From NCBI GenBank assembly GCA_902651635.1, contig CACRSC010000028.1:356512-420511 (forward strand): a stretch of DNA of 64,000 bases, read 5' to 3'. The translations under genes were made by a program, and so were the position numbers. Below, one piece after another: positions 51,876 through 62,411 of the stretch. The DNA is from Mastigamoeba balamuthi. Lineage: Eukaryota > Evosea > Mastigamoebida > Mastigamoebidae. Position 1 is the stretch's first letter. Each line of letters opens with the position of its first letter. The notes beneath the pieces were generated by a model. The model worked only from the letters and a program-made list of their open reading frames with translations. It was not told the DNA's origin and did not search any database.

Positions 51876-54800
51876 ATGGCTTTTGGCGCGTTCGCGTTCG
51901 CGTACGTCGTCAGCGTGGTGGTTGCGTTCGCCGTGGGGGCAGTGGCCTGCTGCCTCCTCGGCCTCCCGGCGCTGGTCGCCGTCAGCGTCATCGCCGCCGC
52001 CTGCTTTGTTGCGGGTTCGCTTGCTTTCGCTCTCATTTGATTTCTCTCCTCCCATTTCGAGTCTGCGCCCGCCCCGGGGCTCTGGTCAACGCCGCGAGGA
52101 GCGTCCGGTGGTTGTTGTGCGCGATGCCTTGTGGTGCGCGGGTGACCAGGGGGGACCCTGCTGACTTGCTGCTGCTGCGAGTCCGCGGGATGAGGGCTCA
52201 AACTTATCATCATTCTGACTTATACCGCGCTAATTGCGTGAAACACACAGTGCGGTCGCTGTCCTCGCGCATCGGAAGGGCCATGTGGACCGGCCACAGG
52301 CTCTTCCGCGTCGGCGCGAGGCCCGGCGTCGCCAGCGGCGGAGCAGTGCAGCCCCAGGGCTCGCAGGGGGCGTCTGCGTGGTCCCACGCGGCCGCTCGCA
52401 CTGCCGCGCCCGAGTCGCAGCCGCTGGTCCGCGCTCCCCCGCTGCCCCGGCGCACTGCCGGGCCGCAGGTCGTCGAGCGCGGATCCCTCCAGCCCCCGTC
52501 CCCGTCCGCAGACGTGCGATGGTCCCCCCGTGGTCTTTCTGTCGTTTCCTCGAATTCGGTCGAATTGAATTGCGATGAGTTGATTAGCTCGGAACTCACC
52601 GCCGGCGGTTTCCAACTGCGCAGGACGGACCCGCGGGTGCGCGGCCGTCGTCGTCGACTCCAGGCGGCATGCGTGGGCAGCGCTGCGAAGCCCCCGGGGC
52701 AGAGCAGCGCCGCTCGGCGCCGTCGGGGCCGTCGCCGTCGGGACCGGCGTCGGCGGCGGTGGTGTCGCCATCGCTGTCGTCGCCGGCCAGCGCGCGCGCG
52801 GGGCGCTCTGCCGCCCCTGGGGCGCAGCAGCGCCTGTCGCCGTCCTCGGCGTCAGCGCCGTCGTCGTCGTGGACGAGGTCGTCGGCCGCCGCACAGCCTC
52901 TGCAGCCCTGGCGCACTGCCTCGCAGAGGCTCGTCGACCACAGTTCGTCCCAGCGCCAGTCCGCGCCCTCGGTGGTATGCCGCTCCGCTTCTGACCTGCA
53001 CCACCATTTATTTCGTTTTCGTTTCAACTGAATTCGCAACACAAACACTTACCGCGCCGGGCTTTCTTCCGTCCTGCGCAGAACGGACCGACGGGCACGA
53101 GCTCGACGTCGTCGGGCGTGCGCGCGACCGGCGCCGCCGCCTCCGGGGCGCAGCGCGGGTCGCCGGCCCCTTCGTCGTCGAGCGGCGTGCTGGGCAGCCA
53201 GCCTCTGGGCGCGGACCACATCCCCGTCCCCAAGTCCTCGTCGGATGCCAAGACCGACATGGTGACCCCGTTCTTCGACCTGCACACGGCCTACATCGCT
53301 GCGAGCCGCCGGCAGGCCGCCGAGGGGCTGTGGGGGCCCGAGGACTGGGCGGCCCTGTCTCTGCCGTTCTGCCCGGGGCCGCCGTTCCACTTCAGCATCC
53401 CCTCGCCCTGCGCTGGCCCCTTCGCCTTCGGCGCCGACACCCTCGCCGGCGTGGCCCCCGGGCCCAGCGTCAGCGTCGACGACTCTCTCAGGAAGGTTCG
53501 CCCTCTCCTCTTCCTGTCCAGTCTGTCCAGCAGCACCTCACGGCATGGGTGTTCGATCGTACAGCTGCACTGCCTCAAGCAGACGGGCCAGCTGCCGCCG
53601 CTCGAGATCCAGCCCGGCCGGGTGAAGCAGCCCGGGCCGTCGGTCGAGGAGCGCCGCGACTCGCGCCGTGTGGTGCTGGCAGCGCTGACGCGGAAGCTCC
53701 CGGAGCCGATCGTGCTGAACCTGCGCGAGCAGCCTCGTCAGTCCCAGTCGACGCGTGGGGCCGGGCAGGGCGTCGCAGAGCCCGCGCAGAGCCCGCCCCG
53801 TGCCTCCGCGCTGGCCTCGGTGCCGGCCAAGCAGCCGGCGGTCCCCGTCCCGGCAGAGCGGCCGCCGATGGAGCCCCAGCCCGTGCCAGCCGTTCAGCCT
53901 GCACCTCTGCCGGCTCCCGCGCAACTGGCGCCACAGCCTTGTGCGGCTGACGTGTCCCCCGAGTCCGCGACGAACGTCGCCGTCGCACCAGTCGCCGCGC
54001 CTGCGACCAGCGCAGCCCAGGCGGCAACGAGCAGACGGCGCCAGGAGCGCCGGATCAAGAACGGCGAGCAGCGTGCGCCCAAGAAGCACCACCGCCTGTG
54101 CTCGTGCCGCGTCTGCTCCAAGGCCCGCAAGGAGCATAAGACGTCCCAGGAGGCCGCGCAGCCCCAGGTGGCGCCCCAGACAGAGCCCGAGGCCACACAG
54201 AAGGCGATCGAGACTGGGCAGAGGCAGCAGCCGCAGCAGGAGGCAACGCCCAAGACCCCGCCCGAGGTCGTGATCCGCACAGCGGCCGAGATCGAGGTGC
54301 CGCTGCCCGCACCGTCCGCCGCTGGGGCACCCGAGCCTGAGGCCGATCAGAGGCCGCAGCCGCTGCACGAGGAGGTGCAGGAGGCCATGCCCAAGGCCCT
54401 GTCCGAGGCGGAGACCCACACAGCCGCCGCGATCGAGGTGCCGCTGCTGGCACTGGCCACTGCTGGGGTGCCCGAGCCCGAGGTCGTCGAGTCACACCAA
54501 CTGTGCGAGGACGTGAGGAACGTGGACCAGTCGCACCTGCCCGAGGAGTCCGCGATCAAGGGCGAGCCGCTCATGGTCGCCGACAAGGAGCAGGTGACCG
54601 AGGTATGCCTAGACCCCTCCGCGGTGGTGATGTGTGCACTAAGAGCAAACGACCATGTTCGCACAGGTGAAGCGCCCGCCACTCGAGCCCGCCCGCGCCG
54701 CAGCGCCGAAGCCCAGCGTATCGGAGCCAAAGGAGCAGCTGTGCGCAGTGGCGGCGACACCAGCCGCGAGCGGCATTGCGGTGGAGACTCCTAAGGAGCT

Positions 54801-56706
54801 CCAGCCGTCAAGCACCGTTCCCGAGGTGGCCGCACCCCCAGCGCGTCCGGCGGAGCAGCCGCAGACCGTGACCGACGTCCACCTGGCAGAGCCCGCTGTA
54901 ATCGAGGGTGCTGCCGCCACGACGGAGAAGAAGGAGAGCGCGGCCAAGAAGTGGGCAGACGACATCCCCACCGAGAGCAGGCAGCCGGCGTCAAAGGAGT
55001 GCGCACTGCCCGAGCACCAGGAGCCCGCCAAGCAGAGCCCTCGCGCGCCTCTGATGGTTGCCGCTGATGTCCCCATGGACCAGGCCGAGGTCCCGAAGGT
55101 CGGGCACGTGGCGCAGCAGCCCCATCAGGACCAGCAGCCCCAGCAGCCCCAGCAGCCTCAGCAGCGTCAGAAGCCCCAGCAGCCCGCCGCAGAATCCGGG
55201 GCCCCCGGCGTGCAGCAGGCTGAGCCCGTGGGAGCAGCGCGCAAGAGGCCGGCGTCGGCTGAGCCCATGGAGGAGATCCAGGAGGAGCCCGCCGCCCAGA
55301 CGCCGGCCGCCGCCCAGGTGCCTGTGGTTGCCGGGCGCAAGGTGATCAAGGCGCGCCACAAGATCCCGCCCTCCGTGGCCACTGTCGCTGCCCACGCCCC
55401 ACCGCCGGCGCAGCCCGCCCCGTCGCCCTCCAAGCCGGCCCTGCCCATCGTGGCGCAGTTCAAGCTGGGCAGCACCCCATTGGCGTCGGAGCTGCCCAAG
55501 ACGCAGGCCGTGCCGGTGGTCCCGACTGCCCCGCGAGCGCAGCAGGAGCAGAGGCGGCAGCAGGAGGAGAAGCCCGTGCCGCACATTGCGCCGTGCATCG
55601 TGCCGCAGCCCACAGCCCCACCGTCGCTGTCGCAGGCGCAGCCCGCCCCGCGCATCGTGGCGCACAGGTCCAAGGCGCCGGAGCAGAAGCCCGAGCCCCA
55701 GCCTGCCCCGCGCATGGTGGTGCGCTTCATCCCGGGCAAGGCGACGAGGGAGCGGCAGTCCACAGCCCCACCGTCGCTGTCGCAGGCGCCACAGTTCCAG
55801 CGCCTGCCACTGGCCCCAACGGGGGCACGCCAGGCCCCGGAGAAGAAGCCCCTGCCCCAGTTTGCCCCGCGCATCGTGCCTCGGTCGCAGCCGCCGCAGG
55901 CCCCGACGGCGCCGAAGGCACAGGAGCAGAAGCCCGTGGCCCAGGCCGCCCCGTGCATCGTGGCGCACAGGTCCAAGGCGCCAGAGCAGAAGCCCGTGCC
56001 CCAGCGTGCCCCGCGCATGGTGGTGCGCTTCATCCCGGGCAAGGCGACAAGGGAGCAGCCCCAGCCCCAGCCCGCCATCTCGCACGAGCAGCAGAGCCCG
56101 ATGGAGCTGTGCGCGTCGGCCACGGCCTCCCGCGAGCAGCCGGCCGCACCCAGCAAGATGCAGGCCACCGACGAGGGCGCCGGGCGCGCGCGGGCACCCC
56201 GGCCCCTCGTCGTCCCCCAGGCGGCAGAGGGCACTAAGATGGAGGGGGCCCCGATGGAGGTGGTGGCCGCCGCGGAGCCGAGGCCTGCGGGGGGCAGGCC
56301 GGCCAGGAGGGCGGAGGACAAGGCGCCCATGGACGTGGTGGCCGCCTCGTCGCCATCGGCCGCCGCGCAGAGGCCGCAGCCGGGCGCAGCCGCGCAGACC
56401 GAGGCAGCCGCGGGGCGGGCGGAGCCCTCGGACACCGCGATCGAGGCGCCGTACAACGCGACCGAGTGCGTGCTGGCGTACACGTCGGCCACCACGCCCC
56501 GGTCGTCGGGGCCCCCCCTCCTCCTCCCCGCCGACCGCCTGGCCGCCATGGCAGCAGCGGCGCAGGCCAAGCAGCAGCAGCAGCCGCCCGAGCAGGCGAA
56601 GGGGCCGTCGGCTGCCCAGACGACGTCCGACGAGGTGGACGAGTTTGAGCAGTACCTCCTGGCCCTCAAGGACGTCTACGGGGAGGGCCCAGCGCCGCAG
56701 CCGTAG
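51876..56706 (+). CDS. Multicopy family, member 4 (1413 aa)
   Basis: Six phase-consistent exons: 51876-52014, 52251-52513, 52624-52971, 53082-53495, 53565-54602 and 54667-56706. Exon 1 is the hydrophobic block; exon 2 has SRIGRAMWTGHRLF; exon 4 has MVTPFFDLHTAYIAASRRQ and IPSPCAGPFAFG. Exon 5 carries a basic helix (VEERRDSRRVVLAALTRK) and KKHHRLCSCRVCSKARKEH. Exon 6 starts VKRPPLEPARAAAPKPSVSE at the point where copies 5-7 hold MutS sequence. It continues SKECALPEHQEPAKQSPRAP, then Pro/Gln-rich repeats of 50 and 101 codons (APRMVVRFIPGKATRE occurs twice). The C-terminus is acidic and helical, DEVDEFEQYLLALKDVYGEG. Likely a membrane-anchored, largely disordered protein with a possible metal-binding Cys/His motif. 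Function unknown. Confidence 0.75.
55612..56055 (+). repeat. Internal in-frame repeats in member 4
   Basis: 55652-55752 and 55955-56055 are almost identical, offset exactly 303 bp (101 codons), coding IVAHRSKAPEQKP then RMVVRFIPGKATRE. CACAGCCCCACCGTCGCTGT recurs at 55611 and 55761, offset 150 bp (50 codons). In-frame unit expansion within the exon. Confidence 0.85.
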
Positions 56707-56878
56707 GGAATGTATGCTGCGGCCACGAAGAATAGGCAGACGGCGGCAGGGCAAGGGCCAGACGGACTTTGCCCCTCTACATTCACCACGGGTACACTCC
56801 CACTTGTTCACCTGCCTGGTCTCGGCGACTCAATACTCTCATTCCGCAGGTGTCGTCCACTAAAGGCACCCTTCACTC

Positions 56879-57075
56879 TCACAAAAAAAAACAGAAAAAA
56901 GAGAAAAGAAGAAAAAAACAAAAAAAAAACAGAAAAAGAAAATACAAAAAAAAGAAAAAGGGGAAAAAGAAAAGAAAAAGAAAAAGAAAAACAAGCAAAC
57001 AAACAGACGAGCCACTCCATACACCCAACAAACCGTTCATCGACTCGACTCGAAGAAGAAGAAGTAGAGCGAGTG
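56879..57075 (+). repeat. A-rich tract and GAA microsatellite after member 4
   Basis: Long A runs with single C or G interruptions (56879-57005), then CACTCCATACACCCAACAAA and the GAA microsatellite (TCGAAGAAGAAGAAGTAGAG at about 57050). Homologous to 46426-46580 and 59139-59340; the GAA run length differs between the three. Confidence 0.8.
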
Positions 57076-58985
57076 CGACGAGCCGCCAACCCGGAGCAGC
57101 GCTGGCTGCAGGGCGCGAGAGCGTGTACAGTCATTTCCCGGCCAAGAGACCCTCGCAACGACGCGCCGGCCGGGTAATACGCTTGGGGCGGCGGCATCCA
57201 GCAACGGAGGTGCGCTCCTCTCGGCACCCCTGCGCTGCGCTGCGTTGCACTGACGGCTCTGAGCCACCGCAGCGGCCACCACACCCCACTTCCCGGTCAT
57301 CGACTCCATGAACAAGGTCGCCGACGAGATATCATCGCCACCGAGCCCACAGCAGCTCAAGGGCGCCAGAGCGTGGACAACTGCACAGTCCAAGGCCATC
57401 GCAACGACCCCTCCATGCCCTCTGTCCGGTTGCGGCTCCACACCGACTACCGCAGAGCCCCGACCCCGAGTTCATGCGCCCGCAGGGAGGACACATGGAG
57501 CAGTGCAACGGCGGAGGTATGGTGTTGTCGCCCCTCAGCGTCTCCCGTCAATCGTGCCGCTGTTCGTGCTCAGCTGGCTTGTCAGACCGACGGTCAACCA
57601 GAAAGGCCCGCACCAAGTTTGGCAAGAGCCAGCGCCTGCTGACACGAGAACGAGCCCGACACCCGAGGGCCCCATCTACGACAGCCGATACGACATGGGC
57701 GAGAAGAAGCGTGAGCGACATCAGCAAGCCGCCGAGCCCATGGAGCAGATGAAGACGTCCCAGGAGGCCGCACAGCCCCAGGTGGCGCACCAGAGGGGAT
57801 CGAGGCTGAGCAGAGGAGGCAGCCGCCGCAGGAGGCGGTGCACGAGGGAGCACACGAGGCCCAGTCCGAGACGAGACCCACGCTGCCCCCACGATCGAGG
57901 CGCCACTGCCCGCACTGGTCAGTGCTGGGGCACCCGAGCCTGAAGTTGTCGAGTCGCGCGAACTGTGCGAGGCCGTAGAGAAGGTCGCCCAGGCCCAGGC
58001 GCACCCCGCCCGAGGAATTCGTGATCAAGGGCCTGCTGCTCAGTCTGTGGCAGACAGGGAGCGGGGGTCGAGATACGCCTAGAGCCCTCTGCTGATGTGT
58101 GCACTCACAGAGGGCACGACGTTGCTCAGACGATGCGCCCGCCACTCGACGACGCAAAGTGCGACAGGCATATGGAGGAGCTCGTCCGCGTGTGTGCCGA
58201 GATGGACACGTTCCTCGTGTACAGGTGCTGCCTGTTCAGCGACGCCGTGCGCTGGGCCACGCAGCAGGAGTCCACGGGTGGTGCCGACACCGATGACAAC
58301 AACACACGGCCCCACAGTGTCGGCGTCGTGCAAGCCGCCGGCAACGAGGAGGCACAAGGGCAACGCCCGGCAAGAAGGAGGTCGCCGACAATCGGCTGGT
58401 GCTCGAGGCCCCGCGTAAGGCGCTCGGCAAGTGCAAGCCGCCCGCCGACTCTGCTTGCGGGCGCGAGCCTGATCATGATGCTGGCAGGGCCCAACATCCT
58501 ACGCAACGCCATGCAGAACTCGCTCGTCGTGCTCGACCAGCTGGGCCATGCAGGTCGAGCCTGCCCGTGCTTTAACGCCATCGCCCAGTCCCAGTGCATC
58601 AGAGCCAAAGGAGCTGTGCGCACCGGTGGTGACACCAGCCGCTACCGGCAGTGCGCAGAAACTCAAGGATCCCCAAGATGTCGAGTCCTGTCTCCGAGGA
58701 GACTGCACCCACAGCGTGTCCAGCAGAGCAGTCACAGGTCGTCGGGGCCCCTCCTCCTCCTGGCCGACCGCCTGGCCGCCATGGCAGCAGCGGTGCAGGC
58801 CAAGAAGCAGCAGCCTACCCCGCAGGCGCAGGGGCCGTCAGCTGCCCAGACGACGTCCGACGAGGTGGACGAGTTTGAGCAGTACCTTCTGGCCCTCAAG
58901 GACATCTACGGGGAGGGCCCGGCGCCGTGGCCATTGGGAATGTGCGCTGCTCCCCCTCGCTGTTTCACAGACGAATTCGACTGAG
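57076..58985 (+). pseudogene. 5'-truncated family copy 6 with a heavily deleted MutS-like segment
   Basis: Begins with the same leader block as copies 5 and 7 (GCGAGAGCGTGTACAGTCAT at about 57115). Then fragments RKARTKFGKSQRLLTRERA and YDSRYDMGEKKRERHQQAA appear, but the LCSC cysteine motif is missing by deletion. MRPPLDDAKCDRHMEELVRV starts the MutS-like part at about 58132; after PPAD there is a deletion of several hundred bases, leaving ASLIMMLAGPNI joined to NSLVVLDQLG (ending about 58550). VEPARALTPSPSPSASEPKE resumes the family frame. The end, DEVDEFEQYLLALKDIYGEG, is homologous to the C-terminus of member 4, with a stop near 58983. Frames change repeatedly; read as a pseudogene. Confidence 0.65.
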
Positions 58986-59138
58986 CGGCCACGAATAGGC
59001 AGATGGCAGCTGGGCGAGGAGCCTGGCGGACTTTGCCCCGCTGTATTCACCATGGGTACGCTTCCAGTTGTTCTGCCTGGCCTCGCGACTCAGTGCTCAC
59101 GTTCTCAGGTGTCGTTCGCAAAGGCACCCTTCACTAAA

Positions 59139-59340
59139 CAAAAAAAAAACAGAAAAAAGAGAAAAGAAGAAAAAAAACAAAAAAAACAGAAAAAGAAAAT
59201 ACAAAAAAAAAGAAAAAGGGGAAAAAGAAAAGAAAAAGAAAAAGAAAAACAAGCAAACAAACAGACGAGCCACTCCATACACCCAACAAACCGTTCATCG
59301 ACTCGACTCGAAGAAGAAGAAGAAGAAGAAGAAGAGCGAG
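59139..59340 (+). repeat. A-rich tract and expanded GAA microsatellite after copy 6
   Basis: Third copy of the A-rich tract (59139-59270), followed by the longest of the three GAA runs, nine GAA units ending in GAGCGAG at about 59310-59340. It is preceded by GTGTCGTTCGCAAAGGCACC. Confidence 0.8.
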
Positions 59341-62300
59341 TGCGACGAGCCGCCAACCCAGAGCAGCGCTGGCTGCAGGGCGCGAGAGCGTGTACAGTCA
59401 TTTCCCGGCCGAGAGACCCTCGCAACGACGCGCCGGCCGGGTAATACGCTTGGGGCGGCGGCATCCAGCAAACGGAGGTGCGCTCCTCTCGGCATCCCTG
59501 CGCTGCGCTGCGTTGCGCTGACGGCTCTGAACCACCGCAGCGGCCACCAACAGCAAGCACCAGACAGCAGCAGCCAGTGGCGGAGCGCGTGGACAGCAAC
59601 ACCCCCAGCAGCCTCACCAGCAAGTGGCACGTGACAAGGCGACCAGCCAGTGTCGCCCGTCAATGGCACGCTCTCCTTCTCACACACAAACGCACACACA
59701 CAAGACATCGCAAAGAAGTCAGCTCCTCCCCCCACACAACACACACCCCACTCCCCGGTCATCGACTCCCAGAACAAGGTCAACCACGAGCTGAGCTGTC
59801 ATCGCCACCGAGCCTGCAGCAGCTCAAGGGCGCCAGAGCGTGGACAACTTCACAGTCCAAGGCCGTCGCAAATACCGCCCACGAGAGAATCCTCAGCCGC
59901 AGTCCTGCACTCTGCCATGTCCTCTTGCCCTGCTGCCGTTCTGCGCCGGCTCCCGCAGAGCCCCTAGTGCAAGCGCCCGCAAGGAGGACTCACGGAGCAG
60001 TGCAACGGAGGTCAGCTTGGAGATCACCGCAGAGGTATGATGTTGTCGCCCCCTGCCCACGCGACTGGTCCCGTCTCCTTCCTCTATGCTGGTCTCGGTG
60101 CCGGCGAAGCAGGTGGCCGTTGCACCGGATCAGCCGCCAGGAGAGCAGCCCCAGCCAGTCGTCGAGCCTGCGCCTCTGTCGGCTCCCGATTCTGGAGATT
60201 TAGCCACATGTGGCTGGCGTGTCCTCCGAGTCCGCAAGGAACATCCCCGCCGCACCAGCCGCCGATCCCGACCAGCAGAGCGCAGGAAGCACCGAGGAGG
60301 CGGCGCCAGGAGCACCAGAACAAGAAACGGCGAGCAGCAGACGTCCAAGAAGCACCACTGCCTGTGCTCGTGCCACGTCTGCTCCAAGGCCCACAAGGAG
60401 CAGATGGACTTCCCAGGAAGCTGCGAAGTCCGAGGTGGCGCACCAGACACAGCCAGAGGCAGCGAAGAACGAGTAGATCGAGGCTGAGCAGGAGCAGCAG
60501 CTGCAACATGAGCGGCGCACGAGGGAGCACACGAGGCCCAGCCCAAGAGACGAGACCCACGCTGCCCCAAGATCGAGGCTCCACTGCCCGCACTGGTCGC
60601 CGCTGGGGCACCCGAGCCTGAGGTTGTCGAGTCGCGAACTGCGCGAGGTGGAGAACATCGACCTGGCGCACCCGCCCGAGGAATTCGTGATCAAGGGCGA
60701 GCCGCTCAATGTCGCCGACAGGGAGCGGGGGGCCGAGGTGCGCCTAACCCTCTGCTGATGCGTGTACTCACAGCATGCTCATACATTGCAGAAGATGCGC
60801 CCTTCACCCGACGACGCAGAGCACGACAGGCACATGGAGGAGCTCGTCCGTGTGCGTGCCGAGATGGACACGTTCCGCGCGGACATGCGCAGCCTGTTCA
60901 GGACAGACGCCGTGCACTGGGCCACGCAGCAGGAGGCCACGGGTGGCACCGACGCCGACTACGACAACGCAGACGACCCCGCGGTGTCGGTTTCGTGCAA
61001 GCCGCCGGCGACGAGTCACAAGGGCAAAGCCCGGCAAGAAGGAGGTCGCCGACAATAGGCTGGTCCTCGAGGGCTTGCGTAAGGCGCTCGAAAAGCGCAA
61101 GCTGCCCGCTGACTGGAGCGTCATCAACGGCAACAAGATGCGCTCGCAGTTCTGCACGCTGCTGGCTGAGTGCTGTGCACGTGCGCTCGAGGACGCCGAG
61201 GCAGGAATCTACTCGTGCGAGCAGGCAGTCACGACAGTTCTGGCCGACACGTTCTCCAAGTGCACAAGCATGCGGACGCAGACCATGTCCTGCATGTCGC
61301 AGCGCGACTGCCAACAGTCGCTCACGGCCGCGTCGGAGCTGCTCGGCAGCGACATGTGCTGCCCCGTGTTCGTCAGCACGGGGAAAGGAGGACAGGCCTG
61401 CCCGACGATGTGTGCCTGCGTGTGGGCGCGAGCCTGATCCTGCTGCTGACGGGGCCCAACATGTACGACTGCTATACCCAGCCTGCGTTGCCATCGTGCT
61501 GGTGCAGCTCGAATGCAGAGTCACCGCGCAGTCACTGGTGCTGTCGCCCGTCGACAGGATCTTCACACACATCAGTGAGTACCTCGTTGCGGGGCACAGC
61601 GTGCTCATGGTCAAGCTGATCAATACTGCCAGTGTCAAACGCAATGCCACGCACAACTCGCACATCGCGCTCGACCAACTGGGCCGTGGCACGTCAAGCC
61701 TGCCTGCGCTGCAATGCTGTCGACCATTGCATCGGAGCAAAAGGAGCTGTGCGCAACGGTGGTGACACCAGCCGCTACGGGCAGTGTGCAGAAACCAAAG
61801 GAGCTCCAGCCGCCGAGCCCTGCTTCCATCCGAGGAGACCGCACCCGCAGCGCGTCCTCCAGAGCAGTCGCAGAGGCCGTGATAGATGTCCTCCCGGTAA
61901 AGCCCGCCATGATGGAGGGAGCTGCCGACCAGATGGAGAAGACAGCGCGGAGAGGCAGAGGACATTCCCACCGAGGGCGGGCAGCCGGCGTCAAAGGAGT
62001 GCGCACTGCCCGAGCACCAAGCCCACCAAGCAGAGCCCTCGCGTGCCTCAGATTGTTGCCACCGATGTCCCCAAGGACAAGGTCGAGGCACCACAGGTCG
62101 GGCACGTGGCACAGCAGCCCGCAGCCTCAGCAGCCCCAGCAGAATACGGGGCCTCGTCCTGCAGCAGAGGGAGCCGCGCGGCGCAGAGCAGCCTGCACGT
62201 GGTGGGAGAGCGTCCTCAGCAACGGTTGCCCTCGTGCGCGTTCCACCCCACTCTCCCTCTCCCATTCCATGCAGTTTATCCCGGGCGTGATTGTTGGACT

Positions 62301-62411
62301 GTCACTGACATGCGGCGTGGCGCGATCAAGGGTGTGCCGTCGCAGACAAAAGGGCCTCAGTCAGCGCCACGAGCTGTTCAATCTGATCCAGCTCGGGCTC
62401 AGTGAGTCCTA
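59341..62411 (+). pseudogene. 5'-truncated family copy 7 carrying a MutS-like segment
   Basis: Closely similar to copy 5 from the leader block on (59360-59880), then diverges to a member 4-like frame: VPAKQVAVAPDQPPGEQPQP, VVEPAPLSAPDS, and KKHHCLCSCHVCSKAHKEQ (about 60350-60405). GEPLNVADRERGAEV precedes the MutS-like segment (60793-61722). After it come VVTPAATGSVQKPKELQPPS, SKECALP and DVPKDKVEAPQVGHVAQQ, ending LFNLIQLGLSES and stop near 62411. It lacks the hydrophobic exon and promoter and has frame breaks. A TAG interrupts the cysteine-motif frame near 60474. Confidence 0.65.
60793..61722 (+). pseudogene. MutS homologue (MSH6-like) fragment within copy 7, best preserved clamp region
   Basis: Segments in order: EHDRHMEELVRVRAEMDTFR, then in one uninterrupted frame RLVLEGLRKALEKRKLPADW, MRSQFCTLLAECCARALEDA, VLADTFSKCTSM, and GSDMCCPVFVSTGKGG (compare MSH6 DGPMCRPVILLPE). 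The Walker A start is LLLTGPNM (61449-61463), after which about 30 bp of the loop are lost. The frame then continues AIVLVQLECRVTAQSLVLSP, VDRIFTHISEYLVAGHSVLM, NTASVKRNATHNSHIALDQL and GRGTSSL (signature at 61661-61697). The Walker B Glu is Gln (LDQLGRGTSS). Non-functional as an ATPase, but clearly of MutS origin. Confidence 0.75.

Noticed and set aside
54991-56811. 606-codon minus-strand frame opposite family member 4
   Set aside because: Shadow of the Pro/Gln-rich last exon; no start context or homology.
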